Shown here: positions 33,344 through 39,016 of the stretch, one piece after another
How positions within the stretch are numbered: the first letter of the stretch is position 1
Layout: the number at the start of each line of letters is the position of its first letter
Source: Actinomycetota bacterium
GTDB taxonomy: Bacteria; Actinomycetota; Actinomycetes; Actinomycetales; Microbacteriaceae
Length of the DNA: 39,016 nt
NCBI GenBank assembly: GCA_018268515.1
Contig: JAFDWK010000019.1
Coordinates: 1 to 39,016 of the forward strand
Direction of reading: 5' to 3'
Program-made: the position numbers and the translations under genes
Notes under the pieces: model-generated
What the model saw: only the letters and a program-made list of their open reading frames with translations
What the model was told of the DNA's origin: nothing
Databases searched by the model: none

Positions 33344-34123
33344 GTGAAGATCGCTCGGTTCAGCCACAACGACGGCATCAAGTACGGGATCCTCGACGAG
33401 GGCGAGCTGGTCGTGCTGGCTGGCGACCCGATGTTCGCGGGTTACGAGACGACGGGGGAGCGGGTGCCGCTCGCCGACGCCGTGCTGCTCGCGCCCGTGA
33501 TCCCGCGCTCCAAGGTCGTCTGCGTCGGCAAGAACTATCACGACCACGCCGCCGAGATGGGCGGTGAGGCGCCGGCCGAGCCGCTGCTGTTCCTGAAGCC
33601 CAACACCGCGGTGATCGGCCCCGGCGACGCGATCGTGCGCCCCGTCGCGCTCTCGGAGCGCACCGAGCACGAGGGCGAGCTGGTGGTGGTGATCGGCCGG
33701 ATCGCGAAGAACGTCGCCGTCGAGAACGCGCACCAGTACGTCTTCGGGTACACCGTCGGCGATGACGTGACCGCCCGCGATCTGCAGCGCAAGGACGGCC
33801 AGTGGTCGCGCGCGAAGGGCTTCGACACGTTCTGCCCGCTCGGCCCCTGGATCGAGACCGACCTCGACCTGGACGCGGCCGAGCTCACCACCCGCGTGAA
33901 CGGGGAGGTGCGCCAGCACGCGCCGCTCACGGACATGATCCACTCGGTCGCCGACATCATCGCCTACGCATCCGCCGTGTTCACGCTGCTGCCGGGCGAT
34001 GTCATCATGACGGGCACGCCGGCCGGGGTGGGCGCCTTCGTCGCGGGTGACACCGTCGAGGTGGAGATCTCCGGCATCGGGACGCTGCGCAACACCGTGC
34101 GCGACGCGCCGCCCGCGTCGTGA
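33344..34123 (+). CDS. FAH-family hydrolase/isomerase
   Basis: The 259-residue protein has the fumarylacetoacetate-hydrolase catalytic fold: VVCVGKNYHDHA (about 58-69), metal acids in EHEGELVVVIG and in VGDDVTARDLQ, and the IMTGTPAGVG loop. It belongs to the group around HpcE and 2-hydroxyhepta-2,4-diene-1,7-dioate isomerases, for which substrate prediction is unreliable. It starts at GTG 33344 and overlaps the downstream MFS carrier by 4 nt (GTGA), so the two work together or are at least co-expressed. It is not near the fucose locus and lacks the ACATC-palindrome, so I do not assign it to fucose. Confidence 0.87.
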   Translation: MKIARFSHNDGIKYGILDEGELVVLAGDPMFAGYETTGERVPLADAVLLAPVIPRSKVVCVGKNYHDHAAEMGGEAPAEPLLFLKPNTAVIGPGDAIVRPVALSERTEHEGELVVVIGRIAKNVAVENAHQYVFGYTVGDDVTARDLQRKDGQWSRAKGFDTFCPLGPWIETDLDLDAAELTTRVNGEVRQHAPLTDMIHSVADIIAYASAVFTLLPGDVIMTGTPAGVGAFVAGDTVEVEISGIGTLRNTVRDAPPAS

Positions 34124-35388
34124 GTTCCACCGCTCTCACCGCGCTGGATCGCACCAGGATCCAGCGACGCACCGTCGGCATCCTCTCGCTCGGGCAGGTG
34201 CTCGGCGGGATCGCGTTCGGCGCCACCGTCTCCCTGGGCGCGCTGCTGGCCGCGGACATCTCCGGCAGCGACGCGCTGTCGGGCCTGGCGACGGCGTCGG
34301 TGACGCTCGGCGCGGCGCTCGCGGCGATCCCGCTCGCGCGCCTCGCCGGGCTCCGCGGCCGCCGGTTCGCGCTGACGGCGGGCAACCTGCTCGCGCTCAT
34401 CGGGATCGTCGTGGTGATCTCCGCCGCGGCGATCCGGTCGTTCCCGCTGCTGCTGGTCGGGATCGTGATGATCGGCATGGGCAACGCCGGGAACCTGCAG
34501 TCCCGCTTTGCGGCGACGGATCTCGCGCAGCCGCAGCATCGCGGTCGCGACCTGTCGATCGTGGTGTGGGCGACCACGATCGGAGGCGTCGCGGGTCCGC
34601 TGCTGCTCGGACCGGGGGAGCGGCTCGGCCGGGCGATCGGGATGCCGGTGCACACCGGCTCGTACCTGTTCTCGCTCGTCGCGCAGGTCGCGGCCTTCGC
34701 GCTGTACCTCATAGCGCTGCGACCGGATCCGCTGCTCACCTCGCGGGCCCTGCCCGAGACCGGATCCGCATCGGCGGGCGTCGAGCGCGAGGATCGTCCG
34801 ATCGCGGCCCGCTATGCGATCTTCGCGATCGCCGGTTCGCACGTGACGATGGCCTCGGTCATGGCGATGACCCCGGTGCATCTCTCGCACATGGTGATGA
34901 CCGGCGGGGCGATGGGCGGCATGCACGGCGGCGGCTCGATGGAGCTCGACGTGACGGTGCTCGTCGGCGTGACGATCGCGATGCACGTCGCCGGGATGTA
35001 CGGTCTCTCCCCGGTCTTCGGCATCCTGTCCGACCGCTGGGGGCGCCTGCGCACGGTGCTGCTCGGCCAGGCGCTGCTGGTGGCATCGCTGTGCTTCGCG
35101 ATGTTCGCGGGGGAGACCCCGTGGGGCGTCATGGTCGCGCTCGTGCTGCTGGGGCTCGGCTGGAGCGCCGCCACCGTGGCGGGAGCGGCGCTGCTCACCG
35201 AGGTGTCGGCGCCCGAGCTGCGCACGCGGCGCCAGGGGCGCAGCGACTCGCTGATGAGCCTGAGCGCGGCCGGCGGCGCGGTGCTCGCCGGGGTGATCCT
35301 GCAGTCGTTCTCGTATGCGGGGCTCGCCATCGCGGCCCTCGTCGTGGTGGCCGCCATCCTCGCGCTGTCGCCGTTCGGCAAGAGATGA
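34120..35388 (+). CDS. MFS transporter with Met/His/Gly-rich central loop
   Basis: The 422-residue protein has 12 predicted membrane segments in two halves joined by a hydrophilic link around 205-230. The GLRGRRFAL loop after helix 2 and GILSDRWGRLRTVLL after helix 8 are the MFS motif-A positions. Between helices 7 and 8 lies an unusual stretch rich in Met, His and Gly (VMAMTPVHLSHMVMTGG, then AMGGMHGGGSM). It overlaps the FAH-family gene by 4 nt. Substrate unknown; the Met-rich loop could bind a soft metal, but many MFS proteins have Met-rich helices here, so this is only a possibility. Confidence 0.88.
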   Translation: MSSTALTALDRTRIQRRTVGILSLGQVLGGIAFGATVSLGALLAADISGSDALSGLATASVTLGAALAAIPLARLAGLRGRRFALTAGNLLALIGIVVVISAAAIRSFPLLLVGIVMIGMGNAGNLQSRFAATDLAQPQHRGRDLSIVVWATTIGGVAGPLLLGPGERLGRAIGMPVHTGSYLFSLVAQVAAFALYLIALRPDPLLTSRALPETGSASAGVEREDRPIAARYAIFAIAGSHVTMASVMAMTPVHLSHMVMTGGAMGGMHGGGSMELDVTVLVGVTIAMHVAGMYGLSPVFGILSDRWGRLRTVLLGQALLVASLCFAMFAGETPWGVMVALVLLGLGWSAATVAGAALLTEVSAPELRTRRQGRSDSLMSLSAAGGAVLAGVILQSFSYAGLAIAALVVVAAILALSPFGKR

Positions 35389-35426
35389 ACGACGGCCTGC
35401 TGCAGGGCGGCGACGTCGCTCACACG

Positions 35427-35432
35427 TAGAAT
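35427..35432 (+). promoter_or_regulatory. -10 element of gltX, nearly leaderless
   Basis: TAGAAT lies 9 nt before the gltX ATG, predicting a start point within a few bases of the initiation codon. No convincing -35 is visible. Confidence 0.5.
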
Positions 35433-35441
35433 CGAAGGGCT

Positions 35442-36947
35442 ATGGCTACTCCCGATCCCCGCACCACGACCGCCTCCGGATCCGACGTCCGCGTCCGGTT
35501 CTGCCCCTCGCCGACCGGCCTGCCGCACGTGGGCATGGTCCGCACCGCGCTGTACAACTGGGCCTACGCCCGGCACACCGGCGGCAAGCTCGTCTTCCGC
35601 ATCGAGGACACCGATGCTGCGCGTGACAGCGAGGAGAGCTTCCGCCAGCTGGTCGACGCGCTGACCTGGCTCAAGATCGACTGGGACGAGGGCGTCGAGG
35701 TCGGCGGCCCGCACGAGCCGTACCGCCAGTCGCAGCGGGGGGACATCTACCAGGGCGTGATCGCCAAGCTCGTCGAGTCCGGCGCCGTGTACGAGAGCTA
35801 CTCGACGGCGGAGGAGATCGACGCACGCAACGAGGCGAACGGCCGGGCGAAGCAGCTCGGCTACGACAATTTCGACCGCGACATCACCGAGGAGCAGCGG
35901 GCGGCGTTCCGTGCGGAAGGGCGCCAGCCCGCGCTGCGGCTGCGCGTGCCGGACGAGGATCTCACCTACGTCGACCTGATCCGCGGAGAGGTCACGTTCC
36001 CGGCCGGATCCTTCCCCGACTTCGTCGTCGTGCGTCCGAACGGCGCCCCGCTGTACACGCTCGTGAACCCCGTCGACGACGCGCTCATGGGTATCACGCA
36101 CGTGCTGCGCGGCGAGGACCTGATGCCCTCCACGGCACGTCAGCTCGCACTCTACGGCGCGCTCATCGACGCCGGCGTCACGACCTTCGTGCCGCGCTTC
36201 GCGCACATGCCGCTCGTGCTGGGGGAGACCGGCAACAAGAAGCTGAGCAAGCGCGACCCGCAGGCCGACCTGTTCCTGCACCGCGAGCGCGGCTTCATCC
36301 ACGAGGGTCTGCTGAACTACCTGGCGCTGCTGGGCTGGTCGATCGGCCCCGACCGCGACGTGTTCTCTCTCGAGGAGTTCACCGCGGCGTTCGACATCGT
36401 CAACGTGAATCCGAACCCGGCCCGCTTCGATCAGAAGAAGGCCGAGTCGATCAACGGCGACCACATCCGCAAGCTCGAGGCGAAGGACTTCGCCGAGCGG
36501 ATCCTGCCCTACCTCGCCGCGGCTGACGTGTTCGACGGCGAGCCGACGCATGAGCAGATCGTGCTGGCGTTCCGCGCGGCCCCCCTCGTGCAGGAGCGCG
36601 TGCAGCTGCTCGGCGAGGTGCCGGGTCTGCTCGGCTTCCTCTTCGCCGACCAGGTGTCCTACGACGAGGACGCGCTCAAGGGCATGCCCGCGAACGCGGC
36701 CGAGGTGCTGACCGCCTCGGCGGCGGCGCTGGAGCCGCTGGGGACGTTCACCCCGGGGGCGATCCAGGACGCGTTGTCCACGGCGCTCGTCGACGAGCTC
36801 GGCCTCAAGCCCCGCGTCGCCTATGGTCCGCCGCGCGTCGCCCTGACGGGCCGCCGGGTGTCGCCGCCGCTGTTCGAGTCGATGGAGCTGCTCGGCAAGG
36901 ACGAGACGCTGCGCCGCCTGCGCGCGCTGGCGGAGTTCCTGGGCTGA
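35442..36947 (+). CDS. gltX: Glutamate--tRNA ligase
   Basis: The 501-residue class I synthetase charges tRNA-Glu. The HIGH-type motif appears as [12 protein letters not shown] (about 25-36), the KMSKS-type motif as KKLSKRDP, and [16 protein letters not shown] [12 protein letters not shown] lies between. The C-terminal anticodon-binding helical domain (about 330-501) is complete. In many bacteria lacking glutaminyl-tRNA synthetase, GltX also misacylates tRNA-Gln, which is then amidated by GatCAB. Its location directly upstream of the tRNA-Gln gene is suggestive, but the sequence alone does not show that activity. A terminator follows, then a separate tRNA promoter. Confidence 0.96.
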   Translation: MATPDPRTTTASGSDVRVRFCPSPTGLPHVGMVRTALYNWAYARHTGGKLVFRIEDTDAARDSEESFRQLVDALTWLKIDWDEGVEVGGPHEPYRQSQRGDIYQGVIAKLVESGAVYESYSTAEEIDARNEANGRAKQLGYDNFDRDITEEQRAAFRAEGRQPALRLRVPDEDLTYVDLIRGEVTFPAGSFPDFVVVRPNGAPLYTLVNPVDDALMGITHVLRGEDLMPSTARQLALYGALIDAGVTTFVPRFAHMPLVLGETGNKKLSKRDPQADLFLHRERGFIHEGLLNYLALLGWSIGPDRDVFSLEEFTAAFDIVNVNPNPARFDQKKAESINGDHIRKLEAKDFAERILPYLAAADVFDGEPTHEQIVLAFRAAPLVQERVQLLGEVPGLLGFLFADQVSYDEDALKGMPANAAEVLTASAAALEPLGTFTPGAIQDALSTALVDELGLKPRVAYGPPRVALTGRRVSPPLFESMELLGKDETLRRLRALAEFLG

Positions 36948-36959
36948 GCCGTTCCGGAT

Positions 36960-36998
36960 CGGGGCGGGGGAGCGCGACGCGCGCGGGATCCCGCCCCG
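36960..36998 (+). terminator. gltX terminator
   Basis: A 9-bp stem (CGGGGCGGG with CCCGCCCCG) encloses a GC-rich loop and is followed by GTTT, 12 nt past the gltX stop. Confidence 0.75.
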
Positions 36999-37000
36999 GT

Positions 37001-37029
37001 TTGGATCCCGGCACGAGCTCGGGTAGGCT
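37001..37029 (+). promoter_or_regulatory. Promoter of tRNA-Gln
   Basis: -35 TTGGAT (37001-37006), 17-bp spacer, -10 TAGGCT (37024-37029), about 33 nt before the mature tRNA. Confidence 0.6.
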
Positions 37030-37061
37030 TGATTCTCGGTGCGGAGCTCCGGTTTCGCCCT

Positions 37062-37133
37062 TGGGGTATGGTGTAATTGGCAACACGGCTGATTCTGGTT
37101 CAGTTGTTCTTGGTTCGAGTCCAGGTACCCCAG
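37062..37133 (+). tRNA. tRNA-Gln (anticodon CTG)
   Basis: The 72-nt cloverleaf folds with acceptor TGGGGTA pairing TACCCCA and discriminator G. The anticodon arm GCTGA / TCAGT closes the loop TTCTGGT, giving anticodon CTG (codon CAG). The T-arm carries GGTTCGAGTCC. The 3' CCA is encoded at 37134-37136. A terminator lies 51 nt downstream. A recombinase remnant abuts it on the right, so it may have served as an integration site. Confidence 0.95.
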
Positions 37134-37136
37134 CCA

Positions 37137-37656
37137 CATGCAGGTTACTCGAACCATGGTCAAATGAACTGACTGTGGAACGAGATGAACTCCCCTCTTT
37201 CGAGAGGGGAGTTCTTGCGTTTCCGGTCTGATTCTCGCCCTCGGCGATCTGGATCGCGCCGCAGATCTCGCGGATGCGGTTGTTAGCCTCGTGACGCTCG
37301 CCGACGACGTGAATCTCGTTGTCTTCGACACGTACGACCAGGTGGTCGAAGTATGCCGAGAGCAGGTCGCGGCGCACGGTGTCTGAGGCCTGGTTGTAGA
37401 GGCGTCCTGGGTCGCTCAGGAGGTCGATGTAGGCCAACGCTGTTTCGGTGCTGTACTGCAAGCGGTCGACGGTCACCTCGAGCTTCTCCTTGATCGCTTC
37501 CTTCTGAAGCGTCGCCTTTTCGATCCGTTCGCGGATCTTCGAGATCGGAAGAGCACCGGTCGCGGCGAGCTCGATGAGCCGCTCTTCCTGCGCTTCCAGC
37601 TTCTGCAGCTGCTTCGTGAGCTGCGCCTTGACGTCGCGGTCTTCGGCGAGGATGTT
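37137..37656 (-). pseudogene. Large serine recombinase, C-terminal remnant
   Basis: The minus-strand frame from about 37656 encodes the C-terminal coiled-coil and tail of a large serine recombinase (phage integrase type). It is a Gln/Glu/Lys-rich coiled coil (QLQKLEAQEERLIELAATG, then RERIEKATLQKEAIKEKLE), followed by DTVRRDLLSAYFDHLVVRVEDNEIHVV. The catalytic serine domain, recombinase domain and zinc ribbon are absent. The sequence changes abruptly at about 37656 into an SDR fragment on the opposite strand. The frame has no own stop and runs on through the terminator into the tRNA antisense. It is a dead relic; the left boundary given is approximate. Confidence 0.82.
37187..37214 (+). terminator. 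tRNA-Gln terminator
   Basis: A perfect 11-bp stem (GAACTCCCCTC with its complement) closes a 6-nt loop and is followed by TTGCGTTT. Confidence 0.85.
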
Positions 37657-37657
37657 C

Positions 37658-37984
37658 GTGATGGCCGCCGCCGTCCAGCATCTGCTGCCCGCGCTCCAGG
37701 AGTTGGGTCGGGGGACGATCCTGTTCATCAACGGCGGAAGCGCCGTACACCCGAACGGGGCCGTCACCGGGACGTCGGTCGCGTTCGCCGGCGAGTCGGC
37801 ATACGGGCTGATGCTGCACAACGCTCTCGCCCCCGAGAACATTCACGTCGCGCAGCTGATCATCCCGCACGGCATCGGCGGCGGGGACCCCGACCATGAG
37901 CCCGACGCGCTCGCGGAGACGATCTGGTCCCTGCACCGTGATCGTGCAGGCTTCCGGACTTTCGTCGGAGGTGAGGCAGCATGA
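37658..37984 (+). pseudogene. SDR-family oxidoreductase, C-terminal remnant
   Basis: The frame encodes about 108 residues resembling the second half of a short-chain dehydrogenase: VMAAAVQHLLPALQELGRG, TILFINGGSA, the SAYGLMLHNALA segment in place of the YxxxK helix, and QLIIPHGI. The cofactor-binding half is missing, cut at about 37656 where recombinase sequence begins. Its stop overlaps the ATG of the lipoprotein gene, so the two once formed an operon. An ATG at 37661 exists but would give only a fragment without a cofactor site. Confidence 0.75.
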
Positions 37985-38518
37985 GCTTCACCCGACGCAC
38001 GATCGCCGCGTCGGTCGCGGCACTGCTCGGCCTCGGCCTGGCCGCCTGCACCACCACCTCCGGTCAAGACGCCGGCGACAGCACACCCGCGACCAGCGCT
38101 CCCGCCCCCTCCCGTTCATCCGAACCGTCGGCGTCTTCCACCGAGGATGATGACCGTGACGGCACCGCCATCCGCATCACGATCGGCGACCAGAGTCTCG
38201 ACGCGACGGTCTGGGACCCTCCGACCGGGCGTGATCTGCTCAGCCGGCTCCCGCTGACCATGTCGTTCGAGGACCTCAGCAACGCCGAGAAGATCGGTCA
38301 CCTGGAGCAGCCGCTCACCATGGACGGCATGCCCGACGGGGCCGACCCGCAGATCGGCGACCTCGGCTGGTACGCCCCCCTGGGGCAACGTCGTCCTCTA
38401 CTACGGCGACGTCGGCTACTGGAACGGGATCGCCCGCATCGGACGCATCCACGGCGACCTGTCCGTGATCAGCGACCAGACCAGTGACTTCACCGCCACC
38501 CTGGAGGCCACCGAATGA
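37981..38518 (+). pseudogene. Cyclophilin-like-fold lipoprotein, frameshifted
   Basis: The gene starts with a lipoprotein signal (RRTIAAS, hydrophobic core, lipobox LAAC) and a Ser/Pro linker. A cyclophilin-like domain follows: IRITIGDQSLDATVWD, RDLLSRLPLTMSFED, PLTMDGMPDGADPQIGDLGWYAP. A run of six C at 38375-38380 then shifts the frame and would end translation at 38487. In the +1 frame the domain resumes cleanly (WGNVVLYYGDVGYWNGIARIG) and ends at TGA 38516-38518. A single C removed from the run would restore a protein of about 178 residues. This is a pseudogene or a sequencing error in the homopolymer. Confidence 0.82.
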
Positions 38519-38559
38519 GCCGCCGCAGCACCCCACCCGCCCTCCGCCTTCCCCTGTGA
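38515..38559 (+). pseudogene. Start of an unidentified gene cut off by an insertion sequence
   Basis: An ATG overlapping the restored lipoprotein stop (ATGA) begins an Arg/Pro-rich frame (MSRRSTPPALRLP). It ends after 14 codons at a TGA inside the insertion-sequence end. The overlap suggests a third operon gene interrupted by the IS. Too short to identify. Confidence 0.4.
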
Positions 38560-39016
38560 GGTTGACCCCGGTTCCCGGACAGGTGGTTGGTTGGTCAGGC
38601 TGCCAGTGCGAGCTGGCGGCGTTCGTACTCTAGCGGGCTGAGGTAGCCGATGCTGGAGTGGCGTCGTCGGGCGTTGTACCAGCCGTCGATCCACGTGTAC
38701 GCGCCTCGGCGAGCAGCGTCGATCGTGGGGAACACGTGCCGGTGGTAGTACTCGTTCTTGAAGATCGACCAGAACGATTCGGCGGCCGCGTTGTCCCAGC
38801 ACACGCCAGTGCGGCCCATTGACCGCAGCACCCCGAGCTCGGTCGCGGCGACCGCGAGCTGGCTGCTGGTGTACTGCGTGCCCCTGTCCGCGTGGAAGAT
38901 CACCTTCCCCGGCAGCGCACCGCGGAGCGCGACGGCCTGCCGCAGCGCGTCCTCGACGAGGTCGGTGTGCATGTTGTCAGCGACGCAACGTGCCAGCACC
39001 CGGCGGGTGTGTCCGT
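38555..39016 (-). mobile_element. IS3-family insertion sequence, right end (continues beyond window)
   Basis: The element edge starts near 38555 with TGTGAGGTTGACCCC, a TG-starting terminal repeat of IS3 type, about 40 nt from the transposase stop. The body is the 3' part of a DDE transposase gene. The other end and the target duplication are outside the window, so the exact boundary is unconfirmed. Confidence 0.78.
38595..39016 (-). CDS. IS3-family transposase (OrfB-type integrase core), 3' part
   Basis: The frame is open to the window edge and encodes the C-terminal 140 or so residues of an rve-type DDE transposase. It shows the second Asp region (VIFHADRGTQYTS), the RTGVCWDNAAAESFWSIFKNE segment with the catalytic Glu, and the WYNARRRHSSIGYLSPLEYE ending of IS3 OrfB proteins. 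The first catalytic Asp and the upstream OrfA lie outside. The ATG or GTG starts visible inside are internal. Confidence 0.92.
   Translation of the reverse strand, partial: GHTRRVLARCVADNMHTDLVEDALRQAVALRGALPGKVIFHADRGTQYTSSQLAVAATELGVLRSMGRTGVCWDNAAAESFWSIFKNEYYHRHVFPTIDAARRGAYTWIDGWYNARRRHSSIGYLSPLEYERRQLALAA

Noticed and set aside
33344..34123. Second FAH-family gene as part of the fucose regulon
   Set aside because: It lies 10 kb away, has its own leaderless promoter without the ACATC palindrome, and is coupled to an unrelated MFS carrier.
36805..37140. Minus-strand frame running through tRNA-Gln into gltX, continuing the recombinase remnant
   Set aside because: It reads the tRNA antisense (the familiar GVPGLEPRT-type artefact). 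The recombinase similarity ends before the tRNA.
37574..37660. N-terminal extension of the SDR fragment from ATG 37574
   Set aside because: This Ser/Cys-rich stretch is the antisense of the recombinase coiled coil and has no SDR cofactor motif.

Overview
The window is high-GC actinobacterial DNA with the gene content and order of a Microbacteriaceae chromosome, most likely Microbacterium or a close relative. This genus call is inferred from protein style, GC content, leaderless-looking starts and the ilvC / serA / leuB / ilvE / gltX backbone; no database search was possible.

Layout. The backbone is the 3' end of ilvC (left edge), serA (25.7-27.3 kb), leuB and ilvE (29.8-32.1 kb), a gnd-type 6-phosphogluconate dehydrogenase, and gltX followed by tRNA-Gln(CTG) (35.4-37.1 kb). 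Between ilvC and serA lie about 25 kb of accessory genes. These are a cytoplasmic peptidoglycan-binding-repeat protein, an FbpABC-type iron(III) ABC transporter behind a DtxR/IdeR-like box, and a large L-fucose/fucoside utilisation locus (5.2-23.5 kb). A TetR/DHA2-efflux pair sits between serA and leuB, and a FAH-family hydrolase plus an MFS carrier lie before gltX. The right end after tRNA-Gln (37.1-39.0 kb) is genomic debris: a truncated large serine recombinase, a truncated SDR, a frameshifted cyclophilin-like lipoprotein, and the edge of an IS3-family insertion.

The fucose locus appears to encode a full non-phosphorylating route. An ABC importer without its own ATPase takes up a fucosylated sugar. 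Two intracellular GH29 alpha-L-fucosidases release fucose, and FucU interconverts its anomers. An aldo/keto reductase oxidises it to the lactone, which an amidohydrolase-2 lactonase opens. L-fuconate dehydratase (enolase superfamily), an SDR dehydrogenase and a FAH-family hydrolase then carry it to pyruvate and lactate. A ROK sugar kinase, an M81 (MlrC-like) protein and CutC are translationally coupled into the same operon, with no established role in the route.

Two regulatory codes can be read directly. An 11-bp palindrome (ACATC-S-GATGT) occurs at exactly three places, all control regions of the locus (6139, 9962, 15524), and is probably the target of the FadR-type regulator at 6175. A 22-bp palindrome occurs twice around the divergent ROK-repressor / transporter region (15437 and 15589) and is probably the ROK repressor's operator.

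A third layer is a 61-bp imperfect palindrome present three times at exactly the same length (6906, 8063, 12363). Two copies flank a DUF559 nuclease-like gene whose N-terminus is frameshifted. This repeat/nuclease association is the most likely undescribed element here.
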